Source of the DNA: JAEMQF01 sp963850525
Lineage (GTDB): Bacteria; Pseudomonadota; Gammaproteobacteria; Burkholderiales; Burkholderiaceae_C
Direction: 5' to 3'
NCBI GenBank assembly: GCA_963850525.1
Contig: CAWKLQ010000012.1
Location: 490,584-554,583 of the forward strand
DNA: 64,000 nt
In this document: positions 33,346-41,607 of the stretch, piece by piece
Layout of the letters: every line of letters starts with the position of its first letter
Position numbering within the stretch: position 1 is the first letter of the stretch
Notes under the pieces: model-generated
What the model was told of the DNA's origin: nothing
Seen by the model: the letters and a program-made list of their open reading frames with translations, nothing else
The model's database searches: none
Position numbers and translations under genes: made by a program

Positions 33346-34200
33346 TTATCGGTTGTGCCGCTGCATGAACACGAGCTTCTCAAACAGCGACACGTCCTGC
33401 TCGTTCTTCAGCAGCGCGCCCACCAGCGGCGGAATCGCCACTTTGTCGTCCTTGCTCTGCAGCACGTCGAGCGGAATGTCTTCGGCCACGAGCAGTTTCA
33501 GCCAGTCGAGCAATTCGCTCGTCGACGGCTTTTTCTTCAAGCCCGGCAAGTTGCGCACGTCGTAAAAATTCTTCAGCGCCGCGCCGAGCAACTCTTTCTT
33601 CAGATTCGGGAAGTGCACGTCGACGATGGCCTGCATCGTCTGCGCGTCGGGGAACTTGATGTAGTGGAAAAAGCAGCGGCGCAAAAACGCGTCGGGCAAT
33701 TCCTTCTCGTTGTTCGACGTGATGAAGACGAGCGGCCGGTGCGTCGCCTTGATGAGTTCGCGCGTCTCGTAAACGTAGAACTCCATGCGGTCGATTTCGC
33801 GCAGCAAGTCGTTCGGGAATTCGATGTCGGCCTTGTCGATCTCGTCGATCAGCAGCACGACCGGCTTGTCCGCAGTGAACGCCTGCCACAGGATGCCCTT
33901 GAGGATGTAGTTGTGGATGTTCTTGACGCGCTCGCCGCCGTCGATGTCGGCGAGCTGGCTGTCGCGCAGGCGGCTTACCGCGTCGTATTCGTAAAGGCCT
34001 TGCTGCGCCTTCGTCGTGCTCTTGATGTGCCATTGCAGCAGCGGCATGCCCAGGGCCCCGGCCACTTCTTCGGCGAGCATGGTCTTGCCGGTGCCGGGCT
34101 CGCCCTTCACGAGCAGCGGGCGTTTCAGCGTGATCGCGGCGTTCACCGCGAGCATCAGGTCGTGGGTGGCGACGTAGGAGTCGGTGCCTTGGAATTTCAT
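33346..34200 (-). CDS. MoxR-family AAA+ ATPase
   Basis: A 284-residue AAA+ chaperone-like ATPase. Walker A is GEPGTGKTM (about residues 34-42), Walker B LLIDEIDKADIEFPNDLL, sensor-1 FITSNNEKELPDAFLRR, with the arginine pair typical of MoxR. It probably works with the CoxE-like VWA protein encoded at 28783-29955 to activate or insert a cofactor in an unknown client. The ATG at 34200 gives MKFQGTDSYVATHDLM; reading to 34236 adds a non-conserved tail. It is divergent from cytochrome c4. Confidence 0.93.
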   Translation of the reverse strand: MKFQGTDSYVATHDLMLAVNAAITLKRPLLVKGEPGTGKTMLAEEVAGALGMPLLQWHIKSTTKAQQGLYEYDAVSRLRDSQLADIDGGERVKNIHNYILKGILWQAFTADKPVVLLIDEIDKADIEFPNDLLREIDRMEFYVYETRELIKATHRPLVFITSNNEKELPDAFLRRCFFHYIKFPDAQTMQAIVDVHFPNLKKELLGAALKNFYDVRNLPGLKKKPSTSELLDWLKLLVAEDIPLDVLQSKDDKVAIPPLVGALLKNEQDVSLFEKLVFMQRHNR

Positions 34201-34378
34201 CGGTGCGCGTATCAAATGGGGCAGCAGGGGAGGCATCCAACCCGAGTGCGTGCACGCGCGTAGGACATGAATTCGACGCGCCGGCGCGGTGCCGGTGCGT
34301 CGTGCGCGGCCAGTATAAGGGCCCCCTATAATCGCGCGCTGCTCTGCCTGACCCCCTAGCCATTACCCTCTTCGAACC
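34201..34378 (+). promoter_or_regulatory. Divergent region, -10 element for cytochrome c4
   Basis: A perfect TATAAT lies at 34327-34332, 46 nt before the cytochrome c4 start, in a CCCCCTATAATCGCGCG context. A second AT-rich segment (CAGTATAAGG) is 10 nt earlier. No convincing -35 hexamer is present at 16-18 nt. The moxR promoter should lie in the same interval but was not identified. Confidence 0.5.
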
Positions 34379-35023
34379 ATGAAAAAGCTTCTCTTCGTGA
34401 TGATCGCGCTGACCTTGAGCGCCGGGACATTGACGTCGGCGCTCGCACAAGACGCGAAGGCGGGCCAGGGCAAGATTGCGATGTGCATCGGCTGCCACAG
34501 CATCCCGGGCTACCAGGCGAGCTTTCCCGAGATTCACAAGGTGCCGATGATCTCCGGTCAGGGCGCGAAGTACATCGTCGCCTCACTCACGGCGTACAAG
34601 AAGGGCGAGCGCAAGCACCCGACGATGCGCGCAGTCGCCGGTTCGATGAGCGATCAGGACATGGCCGACGTGGCTGCGTTTTACGAACAGCAGGGCACCC
34701 CTCCGGCCGCCGGCGCAACGCCCACGCCGCCGCCGGTCGTCGCCGAACTCTTGAAGAAGGGCGCTTGTGCGTCGTGTCACGGCGAGAATCTGAGCAAGCC
34801 CATCGACCCGAGCTATCCCAAGCTCGCCGGCCAACACGCCGACTACCTGTTCGTTGCGCTGAAGGCCTACCAGACCGAGAAGAACCCGCAAGTGGGCCGC
34901 AGCAACCCCGTCATGACGGGCATGGCCAAGCCATTCACGCAAAAGGAACTGAAGGCGATCTCGGCGTATATCGCCTCGATGCCGGGTGAATTGCGCACGG
35001 TGGCGCAGTCGCGCTTTCACTGA
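34379..35023 (+). CDS. Cytochrome c4 (di-heme)
   Basis: A 214-residue periplasmic di-heme c-type cytochrome. The Sec signal peptide (KKLLFVMIALTLSAGTLTSA) is cleaved near ALAQ-DAKAG. Two CxxCH motifs, CIGCH (about 37-41) and CASCH (about 130), each head a cytochrome c domain with distal Met in PTMRAVAGSM and in NPVMTGMAKPF. The domains are joined by a Pro/Ala linker. It carries electrons from the bc1 complex to terminal oxidases. It is a single gene with its own TATAAT. Confidence 0.93.
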   Translation: MKKLLFVMIALTLSAGTLTSALAQDAKAGQGKIAMCIGCHSIPGYQASFPEIHKVPMISGQGAKYIVASLTAYKKGERKHPTMRAVAGSMSDQDMADVAAFYEQQGTPPAAGATPTPPPVVAELLKKGACASCHGENLSKPIDPSYPKLAGQHADYLFVALKAYQTEKNPQVGRSNPVMTGMAKPFTQKELKAISAYIASMPGELRTVAQSRFH

Positions 35024-35116
35024 AGACCTGCGGCGGCGCCAGCGCGGCCTCAAGCGCGCCGGCTTTGCGCCGATATCCGGGCAGGACGCGCTGGCTTTCG
35101 CAGCCAGCGCCAATTC

Positions 35117-36370
35117 ATGCTCGAAAAGATTGCCGTTCGCGACCTGAACGCTGGGATGCACCTGCACGAACTGTGCGGTACCTGGCTGGACCACCCATTC
35201 TGGAAGACGCGATTCACGCTCGGCCCGGCCGATCTGGTCAAGTTGCGCCAGAGCGGCGTCACGCATTGCTGGATCGATCGGGCCAAGAGCGCGCCCGAGG
35301 CGTTTGACGCGGGCAGCGGCGCTTCAGTCGGCGCTGCCGAAGCCGCGCCCGAAGTCACCCTTGCCGAACTCGGCGCAGAGCCTGAGCGGCTGCCTCCGGC
35401 CCGGACGTCGCTCGAAGAGGAACTGGTTCACGCGGCGACGCTGATCAAGAAGTCGCGCGAAGCGGTTCGTTCGCTGTTCAGCGAAGCGCGCATGGGCCAC
35501 GCGCTGGACGTCGAAAAGTGCCTGCCCCTGGTCAACGACATTGCCGAGTCGGTGTGGCGCAATCGGCACGCCGTGCTCAGCCTGGCGCGCTTGAAGACCC
35601 ACGACGACTACTCCTACATGCACTCGGTGGCGGTGTGCGCCCTGATGGTGGCGCTCGCGCGGCAGCTCGGGCAGAACGAGACGCAGGCCCGAAGCGCCGG
35701 GTTTGCGGGCCTGCTGCACGACATCGGCAAGGCGAGCATGCCGCTCGAAATTCTGAACAAGCCGGCGGCGCTGACGGAAGAGGAATACGCCGTCATCAAG
35801 ACGCATCCGCGGCGGGGCCACGAAGTCCTGAGCAACACCGTCGGCGCGTCGGAAATCGAACTCGACGTGTGCCTGCACCACCATGAACGGCTGGACGGCA
35901 AGGGCTACCCGGAAGGGGTGTCGGGCGCCGGCTTGTCGGTTGCGGCCCGAATGAGTGCAGTGTGCGACGTCTACGATGCCATCACGTCGGATCGGCCGTA
36001 CAAGGCGGCGTGGGGGCCTGCGGAATCGATGGCGCAGATGGCCGCCTGGGCGAAGGGCGGCCAGTTCGACAATCAAATTTTCCAGTCGTTCGTGAAGAGC
36101 CTGGGGATCTATCCTGTGGGTTCACTGGTCCGTCTGTCGTCGGGGCGGCTGGGTGTCGTGATCGAGCAGCACGCCGCGGCGTTGTTGAAGCCCGTGGTCA
36201 AGGTCTTCTTCTCGGCCGTCTCGCAAATGCACGTGCGCCCGGAAACACTCGACTTGGCGCGCCTGGGCTGCAACGAGCGCGTCGTCGAACGCGAATCGAA
36301 TCGCAAGTGGAAGTTCAAGCACCTCGAGCAGATGTGGGCGGGCGACGCGCTGCTGCAAATCGGCAGATGA
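35117..36370 (+). CDS. HD-GYP domain c-di-GMP phosphodiesterase
   Basis: A 417-residue cytoplasmic protein: an N-terminal DUF3391 domain (IAVRDLNAGMHLHELCGTWL, DHPFWKTRF), an acidic Ala-rich linker, then an HD-GYP domain. The latter has HSVAVCALMVALAR, GLLHDIGKASMP (HD pair), the second-metal HHERLDGKGYPEG (GYP motif) and SAVCDVYDAITSDRPYK. All catalytic residues appear intact, so hydrolysis of cyclic-di-GMP is expected. No receiver domain is present. The gene ends 10 nt from the convergent pbfA stop. Confidence 0.92.
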   Translation: MLEKIAVRDLNAGMHLHELCGTWLDHPFWKTRFTLGPADLVKLRQSGVTHCWIDRAKSAPEAFDAGSGASVGAAEAAPEVTLAELGAEPERLPPARTSLEEELVHAATLIKKSREAVRSLFSEARMGHALDVEKCLPLVNDIAESVWRNRHAVLSLARLKTHDDYSYMHSVAVCALMVALARQLGQNETQARSAGFAGLLHDIGKASMPLEILNKPAALTEEEYAVIKTHPRRGHEVLSNTVGASEIELDVCLHHHERLDGKGYPEGVSGAGLSVAARMSAVCDVYDAITSDRPYKAAWGPAESMAQMAAWAKGGQFDNQIFQSFVKSLGIYPVGSLVRLSSGRLGVVIEQHAAALLKPVVKVFFSAVSQMHVRPETLDLARLGCNERVVERESNRKWKFKHLEQMWAGDALLQIGR

Positions 36371-36379
36371 CCCGGTCCT

Positions 36380-36405
36380 GTCATCCCGGCGCCAGCCGGG
36401 ATCCA
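36380..36405. repeat. Single arm of the GTCATCCCGGC repeat in pbfA 3' end
   Basis: These 26 bp match the ideal arm of the inverted repeat at 14307-14385 with only two changes (GAAA to GCCA in the loop). It forms a CCCGGC-GCCA-GCCGGG hairpin. It overlaps the end of pbfA and supplies its last seven codons and the stop. Confidence 0.75.
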
Positions 36406-37811
36406 CTCTGTGCCGTGCGCTCTTCAGCGCCAAGGCACTCGTCCAGGACACCCAGAGCCCAGTCCATCTGCTCGCGTGTCACGATCAGCGGTGGCGTCCA
36501 CGTCAGCACGTTGCCCATCGTCGTCTTGAACGACAGGCCGCGCGCCAGGCAGGCATAGAGCACGCCTTCAGCGGCGTCGCTCGCTGGCGCCTTGCTGTCT
36601 CGGTCTTTCACGAGCTCGATGCCGATCAGCAAGCCGCGGCCCCGCACATCGCCGATCAGCGCGTGCCGATCTTTCATTTCTTGCAGGCGCTCGATCGCGT
36701 ACGAACCGACCTTCGCCGCGTTGTCGACGAGGTTCTCGCGCACTATCACTTCGAGCGTCGCGAGCGCCGCCGCGGCCGTCACGGGGTTCTTCTCGTGCGT
36801 GTAGTGGCCGAATGCGTAGGCGCCGGCCACATCGAGATCGGCGCGCGCGATGATTGCTGCAATCGGCAACACGCCGCCGCCCAGCGCCTTGCCCAGCACC
36901 ACGATGTCGGGGGCCGCAGCGTCGTGTTCCGCGGCGAAAAAGCGCCCGGTCTTGCCCAGGCCCGTGGGGATTTCGTCGAAGATGAGCAACGCGCCGCTGT
37001 CATTGCACGCCTGGCGAACCGCCTGCCAATAACCCGGCGGCGGAATGAAAGGCACGGCGCGCGCCGGCTCGGCGATCACCGCCGCGACGTCGCCTTCGCG
37101 CTCCAGCACATAGCGCACCATGCTCGCGCAACTCAGCTTGCAGACGTCCAGGTTCGGCTGCCCTTCGGCATTCACAGCATGGCCGTACGGGCAGCGGTAA
37201 CAGCCAAACGGCGCCACGTGTTCGGTGCCGGGCAACAGCGGGCCGACGGCGCGCGAGTTGCGGAACAGCGACTCGCCGCCGACGCTGGACGCACCGAAGC
37301 CCGCGCCGTGGAACGAGTCCCAGAAGCTGAGCGTCTTCGCGCGACCCGTCGCGATGCGCGCGAGTTTGATCGCCACTTCCACGGCGTCCGACCCGCCGGT
37401 GGTGAACAGCACCTTGGCATCGTTTCCGGTCAGCGTGCGGAAGCGCGCGCTCAATGCTTCTGCCAGCTCTACCGCGCGGTTGCTGGCAAAGCGGCGCGGC
37501 GCAAAGCTCAACTCGTCCAACTGCGCCTTGATCGCCGCAATCACGTGCGGGTGCGCATAGCCGACGTGGTGCACGTTGTTGCCGTGAAAATCCATGTAGC
37601 GCCGACCGGCCGTGTCTTCGATGAACACGCCTTGGGCTTTTCGGATCGCGCTGAGGCATGGGGTGGAGACTGACTGGTGCAAGAAGGCTGCGCTGTCGCG
37701 TGCGAGCAGGCTGCGCGTGGCGTCGTCGAGGTGCTCGGTCTGCCACAGCTCGCGCCGCGGCGAGTGGTTCACGTCGCCTTCGCTTTGGCTTGGCATCGAG
37801 GGTGTATTCAT
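36381..37811 (-). CDS. pbfA: (R)-1-hydroxy-2-aminoethylphosphonate ammonia-lyase (PbfA-like)
   Basis: A 476-residue PLP-dependent class III aminotransferase-fold protein. The PLP lysine is in VVLGKALGGGVLPIAAI, the Asp in LLIFDEIPTGLGKTGRFF, and FTTGGSDAVEVAIKLARIAT binds the cofactor phosphate. The Cys-rich insert FGCYRCPYGH and VCKLSC, the N-terminal MDFHGNNVHHVGYAHP block and the phosphonate context match the PbfA group. PbfA eliminates ammonia from (R)-1-hydroxy-2-aminoethylphosphonate to give phosphonoacetaldehyde. It lies in the phn cluster and overlaps the HAD gene by 4 nt. A generic class III aminotransferase role cannot be excluded. Its last residues come from an interspersed repeat. 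Confidence 0.83.
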   Translation of the reverse strand: MNTPSMPSQSEGDVNHSPRRELWQTEHLDDATRSLLARDSAAFLHQSVSTPCLSAIRKAQGVFIEDTAGRRYMDFHGNNVHHVGYAHPHVIAAIKAQLDELSFAPRRFASNRAVELAEALSARFRTLTGNDAKVLFTTGGSDAVEVAIKLARIATGRAKTLSFWDSFHGAGFGASSVGGESLFRNSRAVGPLLPGTEHVAPFGCYRCPYGHAVNAEGQPNLDVCKLSCASMVRYVLEREGDVAAVIAEPARAVPFIPPPGYWQAVRQACNDSGALLIFDEIPTGLGKTGRFFAAEHDAAAPDIVVLGKALGGGVLPIAAIIARADLDVAGAYAFGHYTHEKNPVTAAAALATLEVIVRENLVDNAAKVGSYAIERLQEMKDRHALIGDVRGRGLLIGIELVKDRDSKAPASDAAEGVLYACLARGLSFKTTMGNVLTWTPPLIVTREQMDWALGVLDECLGAEERTAQSGSRLAPG

Positions 37812-38485
37812 GGCGACTCGCGCAAGCTCAAAGTGGGCCAGCCGCGGGCGCGCGCCTGCGCCGCGAGGCGCTCGTCCGGGTCGACAGCCACCGGATGCTG
37901 CACCGCCTCGAACAGCGGCAAGTCGTTGATCGAATCGCTGTAAAGCGTGGTGTCAAGTTCGTGCAGCGCGTGCCCTTGCGTCGCCAGCCAGGCGTGCAGA
38001 CGCGTCACTTTGCCTTCGCGCATGTTCAAGGTGCCGGCGATGCGCCCGGTAAAGCGCTCATCGGCGCCGACCTCGCACTCGGTCGCGATGAGATGCTCGA
38101 TCCCGAGGAAAGGCGCGGTGAGTTCGGTGAGGAAGCGGTTCGTCGCCGTCGTCAGGACGACCAGGTCGCCCGCGTCGCGGTGTTTCGCGACCAGCGCCAG
38201 CGCCGCCTTGCCGATGCGCGGCACGATGGACGCCTCGAAGTAGCTGCGGCGCAGCGCGCTCCAGCCTTCGCCCGAGCGCCCGGCGAGCGACGCCACGTAG
38301 AACTCGCAGAACGCGTGGGCGCTCACCGTCCCGGCGCGGTAGCTCTGCTCCATGCAGAGATTGCGCGGCTCGAACACTTCGCGGTCGAGCACACCCTGGT
38401 CCATCAGGAACTCGACCCAGAGCACGTCGCTGTCGCCGTGCAGCAGCGTGTGGTCCAGGTCGAACAGGGTGAGCTTGGGGCGCAC
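37808..38485 (-). CDS. HAD-IB family phosphatase (SerB-like)
   Basis: A 225-residue HAD-superfamily hydrolase. Motif I is LTLFDLDHTLLHGDSD (DxDxT), motif II LTTATNRFLTEL, and motif IV DTTLYSDSINDLPLFEA. A helical cap lies between motifs I and II. These features place it with phosphoserine phosphatase-like HAD-IB enzymes, not with the phosphonatase PhnX (no matching cap lysine motif seen). It is sandwiched between the glutamine-synthetase-like gene (13-nt gap) and pbfA (4-nt overlap), so a role in the pathway or coincidental co-transcription are both possible. Confidence 0.85.
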   Translation of the reverse strand: MRPKLTLFDLDHTLLHGDSDVLWVEFLMDQGVLDREVFEPRNLCMEQSYRAGTVSAHAFCEFYVASLAGRSGEGWSALRRSYFEASIVPRIGKAALALVAKHRDAGDLVVLTTATNRFLTELTAPFLGIEHLIATECEVGADERFTGRIAGTLNMREGKVTRLHAWLATQGHALHELDTTLYSDSINDLPLFEAVQHPVAVDPDERLAAQARARGWPTLSLRESP

Positions 38486-38498
38486 GCGGCTGCGCCCT

Positions 38499-39881
38499 TC
38501 AGATGATTTCGAAGTAGCGCTTCAATTCCCAGTCCGTGACGGCGTCCTGCCACTGCCGATGTTCCCAATAGCGTGTCGCAGCGAAGTGGTCGACGAAGGT
38601 GTCGCCGAGCCAGTCGCGCGCGATTCCCGACTCCTTGAATGTGTGGGTGCTGCGCAGCAGCGAGCGCGGTGCGCGTGGAATGTCCTCCGAACCCTGGTTC
38701 GTTCCGGTGATCGGCGGCGCGGTCAGCTTCAGGCCTTTTTCGACGCCGTGCATTCCTGCGGCGATGACCGCCGCCATTGCGAGGTAGGGGTTCACGTCGG
38801 CGCCGGGGCAGCGTGTTTCCAGGCGCGTCGCCTTCGGGCTGCCGGCGATCACCCGAAAACTCGCGGTGCGGTTGTCCAGCCCCCAGGTGGGTTTGACGGG
38901 CGCCCAGAAGCCGTCGACGAGGCGCTTGTAGCTGTTGATCGTGGGCCAGAACATCGGCGCAAATTCCATCAGGCACGCGACCTGCCCCGCGAGATAACTC
39001 TCGAAGAGCGGGCTCATCGAGCGCTTGCTCTTCGCGTCATAGAACAAATTGCTCTTGCCGTCGGACAGGCTCTGGTGGATATGCCCCGAGCAGCCCGGGT
39101 ACTGCTGGCTCCACTTCGCCATGAAACTGGGCATGATGCCGAAGCGCTTGCCGATTTCCTTGGCGCCCGTCTTGAACAGGATCGCGCGGTCCGCGGCTTC
39201 CATCGCTTTGCTGAAGGCGATCGCGACTTCGTAAGTCCCCGGGCCGGTTTCGGTGTGCAGACCTTCGATGGGCACGCGAAACGCGAGCATCTCGTCCATC
39301 AGCGCGTTGAAGAACTCTCGGTTGTCCGCCATGCGCAAGACGGAGTAGCCGAACATTCCCGGGGTCAGGTTTTGCGGGCCCACACCCTTTTTCGCGGCCC
39401 AGCTGTGCGGCGTCTCCAGGAAGTTGAACCACTCGAATTCCATTCCGGCCATCACGTCGAAGCCGAGTTTTTCGGCGCGCTTCAGCACACGCTTCAAGGT
39501 CTGGCGCGGGCACACCGGGAAGGGCGAACCGTCGGTGTTGATGAACTCGCCGAGGAAAAACGGCACGCCGTTGTCCCACGGCACGTTGCGCCCGGTGTCG
39601 AGATCGAGCCGCGCAAGCGCGTCGGGAAAGCCATGCTGCCAACCCGTGACACTCGTGTTGTCGTAGGTCTGGTCGCCGCTGTCCCAGCCGAACACGACGT
39701 CGCAAAAACCAAATCCCCCCTTGGGGTGCGGCTCGGCGGCACCGAGGAACTTGTCGCGGTGCAGGTACTTGCCGCGCAGGATGCCGTCGATGTCGCTGCA
39801 CGCGACCTTCACTTTGCCGGCGGTCGAGTTGCGCACCGCCGCCAGCGCCGGGTGCTCTTTGAGGTTCTTGTTGTCTGCCAT
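38499..39881 (-). CDS. Glutamine synthetase-like gamma-glutamyl ligase
   Basis: A 460-residue protein of the glutamine synthetase superfamily (GlnA-like, not classical GlnA). Metal and ATP-site blocks are seen: VMAGMEFEWFNF, GPGTYEVAIAFSKA, PGCSGHIHQSL, NSYKRLVDGFWAP, TASFRVIAGSPKATRLETRCP and DVNPYLAMAAVIA. The classical adenylylation-site Tyr region is not evident. Its place between phnW and pbfA suggests that it glutamylates an amine in the phosphonate pathway or scavenges released ammonia; this is inference. The ATG at 39881 follows GGAGCTGCAGC, and upstream lies a 559-nt gap filled by an inverted repeat. Confidence 0.85.
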   Translation of the reverse strand: MADNKNLKEHPALAAVRNSTAGKVKVACSDIDGILRGKYLHRDKFLGAAEPHPKGGFGFCDVVFGWDSGDQTYDNTSVTGWQHGFPDALARLDLDTGRNVPWDNGVPFFLGEFINTDGSPFPVCPRQTLKRVLKRAEKLGFDVMAGMEFEWFNFLETPHSWAAKKGVGPQNLTPGMFGYSVLRMADNREFFNALMDEMLAFRVPIEGLHTETGPGTYEVAIAFSKAMEAADRAILFKTGAKEIGKRFGIMPSFMAKWSQQYPGCSGHIHQSLSDGKSNLFYDAKSKRSMSPLFESYLAGQVACLMEFAPMFWPTINSYKRLVDGFWAPVKPTWGLDNRTASFRVIAGSPKATRLETRCPGADVNPYLAMAAVIAAGMHGVEKGLKLTAPPITGTNQGSEDIPRAPRSLLRSTHTFKESGIARDWLGDTFVDHFAATRYWEHRQWQDAVTDWELKRYFEII

Positions 39882-39968
39882 GCTGCAGCTCCTGTGGTTG
39901 TCAGTGGACGTCTATTGCGCCGCGTGCGCGCTGCGAATCACAAATCGAGCCGATCGGGGGAAGGGCGC
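39882..39968. other. Leader part of the phnW-to-GS-like intergenic gap
   Basis: The first 87 nt of the 559-nt gap between the GS-like gene and phnW hold the GS-like ribosome binding site and otherwise nothing recognisable. The rest of the gap is the inverted repeat at 39969-40426. No convincing promoter for the GS-like gene was found. Confidence 0.5.
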
Positions 39969-40426
39969 CTTTCGGCCCGTTGCTGCCGTTCGCGCCGTCG
40001 TGCGTGCAAAGGTCGAGAAAGGGCAGGTGGCCCGGGGTACGTTCTCCGGCCCCACGCTCGCGGGGCACCGTGATCTGCCTGCAAGCGTGGCGCCATCAAC
40101 ACCGTGTTCTCTTGCCCAGGTTGAGGACACCGCGAATGGGGGCCTGCGCCCATACCCCAGGCCACCTACCCCGGCACCCGGGCGGCATGCGAAGGCGTGG
40201 CAGGCTACCGTCGTGTACAGCAGGGCGGTGGTGGTGCCCCCGGGCGCAGGACCCATTCGCGGTGTCTGCCAACCGATGCAGCGTAAGTCCCGTGTTGACG
40301 CGGCTTCGCTTTGCGCTTCTGGACGGTGCCCCGCGAGCGTGGGCCGGAGCACGGGGGCACCGCCGCCGCCCTGGCGTCGCAACCCTCGCAGGGAGCTCGT
40401 GACGAACGGCAGCAACGGGCCGAAAG
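39969..40426. repeat. 458-bp imperfect inverted repeat of an interspersed element
   Basis: Two diverged copies of a roughly 190-bp element face each other around a centre near 40197. Matching blocks are 39969-39992 with 40403-40426 (24/24; begins CTTTCGGCCCGTTGCTGC), 40053-40071 with 40323-40341 (19/19), and 40126-40140 with 40252-40266 (15/15). The three pair centres agree within 2 nt. No gene is supported here; ORFs inside are repetitive and differ between copies. It splits phnW from the GS-like gene, where the strand and pathway suggest one operon, so it may be a mobile-element remnant or a processing or termination structure. Confidence 0.8.
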
Positions 40427-40440
40427 CCGCCATCCACGCC

Positions 40441-41583
40441 TCATGCATTGCGCCGTGTTTCATCGTGAAGTCCAGGGGCACCGCTCGGAATTCCCATCTC
40501 GCGCAGCGCATCGGCGACCCCGTTCACGGCTTCGCGCATCTCATTGCGGCCGATGGCGCCTATGCAGCCCACGCGAAATGTCTCGACCTGGGTCAGCTTG
40601 CCCGGGTAGAGGATGAAGCCTCGGGCCTTCGCCGCAGCGTAGAAGCGTTTGAATTCGTAAGCAGGGTGCGCCGGCGCGTGGAAGGTGACGATGATCGGCG
40701 CCTGCACCTCGGGGCTGAGGAAGGGCTTGAAGCCCAGCGCGGCCATGCCGTCGATGAGGGTCTTGCAATTGTCTGCGTAGCGCAGCCGCCGCGCCGGCTG
40801 GCCGCCCTCTTCGATGAACTGCTTCACCGCCTCGGCCAGCGCGACGACGACGTGGGTGGGCGGCGTGAAGCGCCATTGGCCGCTTTTTTCCATGTACACA
40901 TGCTGGTCGTGCAGGTCCATCGCCAGGCTCTGGCTGTTGCCCGCGCATGCGTCGACGATTGCCTTGCGCAGGAACACGAAACCCATGCCGGGAACACCCT
41001 CCAGGCACTTGCCGCTTGCCGCGACGAGCGCGTCGAAGCGAATCTTGCGCGCGTCGATGGGCAACGCGCCGAAGCTCGACATCGCGTCGACGATCAGCCC
41101 CTTGCCGCGCCGTTCGCACACTTGTGCGATCGCCTCCAGTGGGTTCTCGACGCCCGTGCCGGTTTCGCAGTGGATCATGACGACGTGGGTGATCGACGCA
41201 TCGCTGCTCAAATGCGCGTCCAGCGCCGCCGCCGACACGGGTGCGTCTTCGGCAAAAGGCAGCACGCTCGCGCGCCGGCCCATCATCTGCGTGAGCTTGG
41301 TGGCGCGTTTGCAATACGCGCCGTTGTCGAGCACGAGCACGTGGCCGCTTTTGGGGACGACGGTGGCAACCGACGCTTCCACGCTGAACGTGCCGCTGCC
41401 CTGCAGGGGCACGAGCACATGGCTGCCCTGGCCGTGAATCACATCGAGCAGTTGCGAACGCAGGGTGGCCGTCACTGCGTTGAACTCGGCGTCCCACGAG
41501 CCCCAGTCCTTGAGCATCGCGAGCTTGGTGCGCAGCGTCGTCGTCAGCGGCCCGGGGGTCAACAGAATGCGGTCACGGTCCAT
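40441..41583 (-). CDS. phnW: 2-aminoethylphosphonate--pyruvate transaminase
   Basis: A 380-residue class V PLP aminotransferase converting 2-aminoethylphosphonate and pyruvate to phosphonoacetaldehyde and alanine. Features: RILLTPGPLTTTLRTKLAM, VLVPLQGSGTFSVEA (phosphate-binding), VMIHCETGTGVENPLEAI, LIVDAMSSFGALPID (PLP Asp), the Schiff-base lysine in VAASGKCLEGVPGMGFVF, and FILYPGKLTQVETFRVGCIG at the end. All match PhnW rather than serine-glyoxylate aminotransferase. It lies 24 nt after the fused permease gene in the phnS-led operon. Confidence 0.95.
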   Translation of the reverse strand: MDRDRILLTPGPLTTTLRTKLAMLKDWGSWDAEFNAVTATLRSQLLDVIHGQGSHVLVPLQGSGTFSVEASVATVVPKSGHVLVLDNGAYCKRATKLTQMMGRRASVLPFAEDAPVSAAALDAHLSSDASITHVVMIHCETGTGVENPLEAIAQVCERRGKGLIVDAMSSFGALPIDARKIRFDALVAASGKCLEGVPGMGFVFLRKAIVDACAGNSQSLAMDLHDQHVYMEKSGQWRFTPPTHVVVALAEAVKQFIEEGGQPARRLRYADNCKTLIDGMAALGFKPFLSPEVQAPIIVTFHAPAHPAYEFKRFYAAAKARGFILYPGKLTQVETFRVGCIGAIGRNEMREAVNGVADALREMGIPSGAPGLHDETRRNA

Positions 41584-41607
41584 GGCAAACCAATCTGAAA
41601 GTGCGCG

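Noticed and set aside
37808..38485. Phosphonoacetaldehyde hydrolase PhnX
   Set aside because: The gene is HAD and in a phosphonate cluster, but the motifs and helical cap are those of SerB-like HAD-IB enzymes and the PhnX cap lysine motif is not seen.
39980..40402. Possible protein of 140 residues in the phnW-GS gap
   Set aside because: It is read entirely from the inverted repeat; peptide composition is repetitive and the two repeat copies do not preserve the frame.
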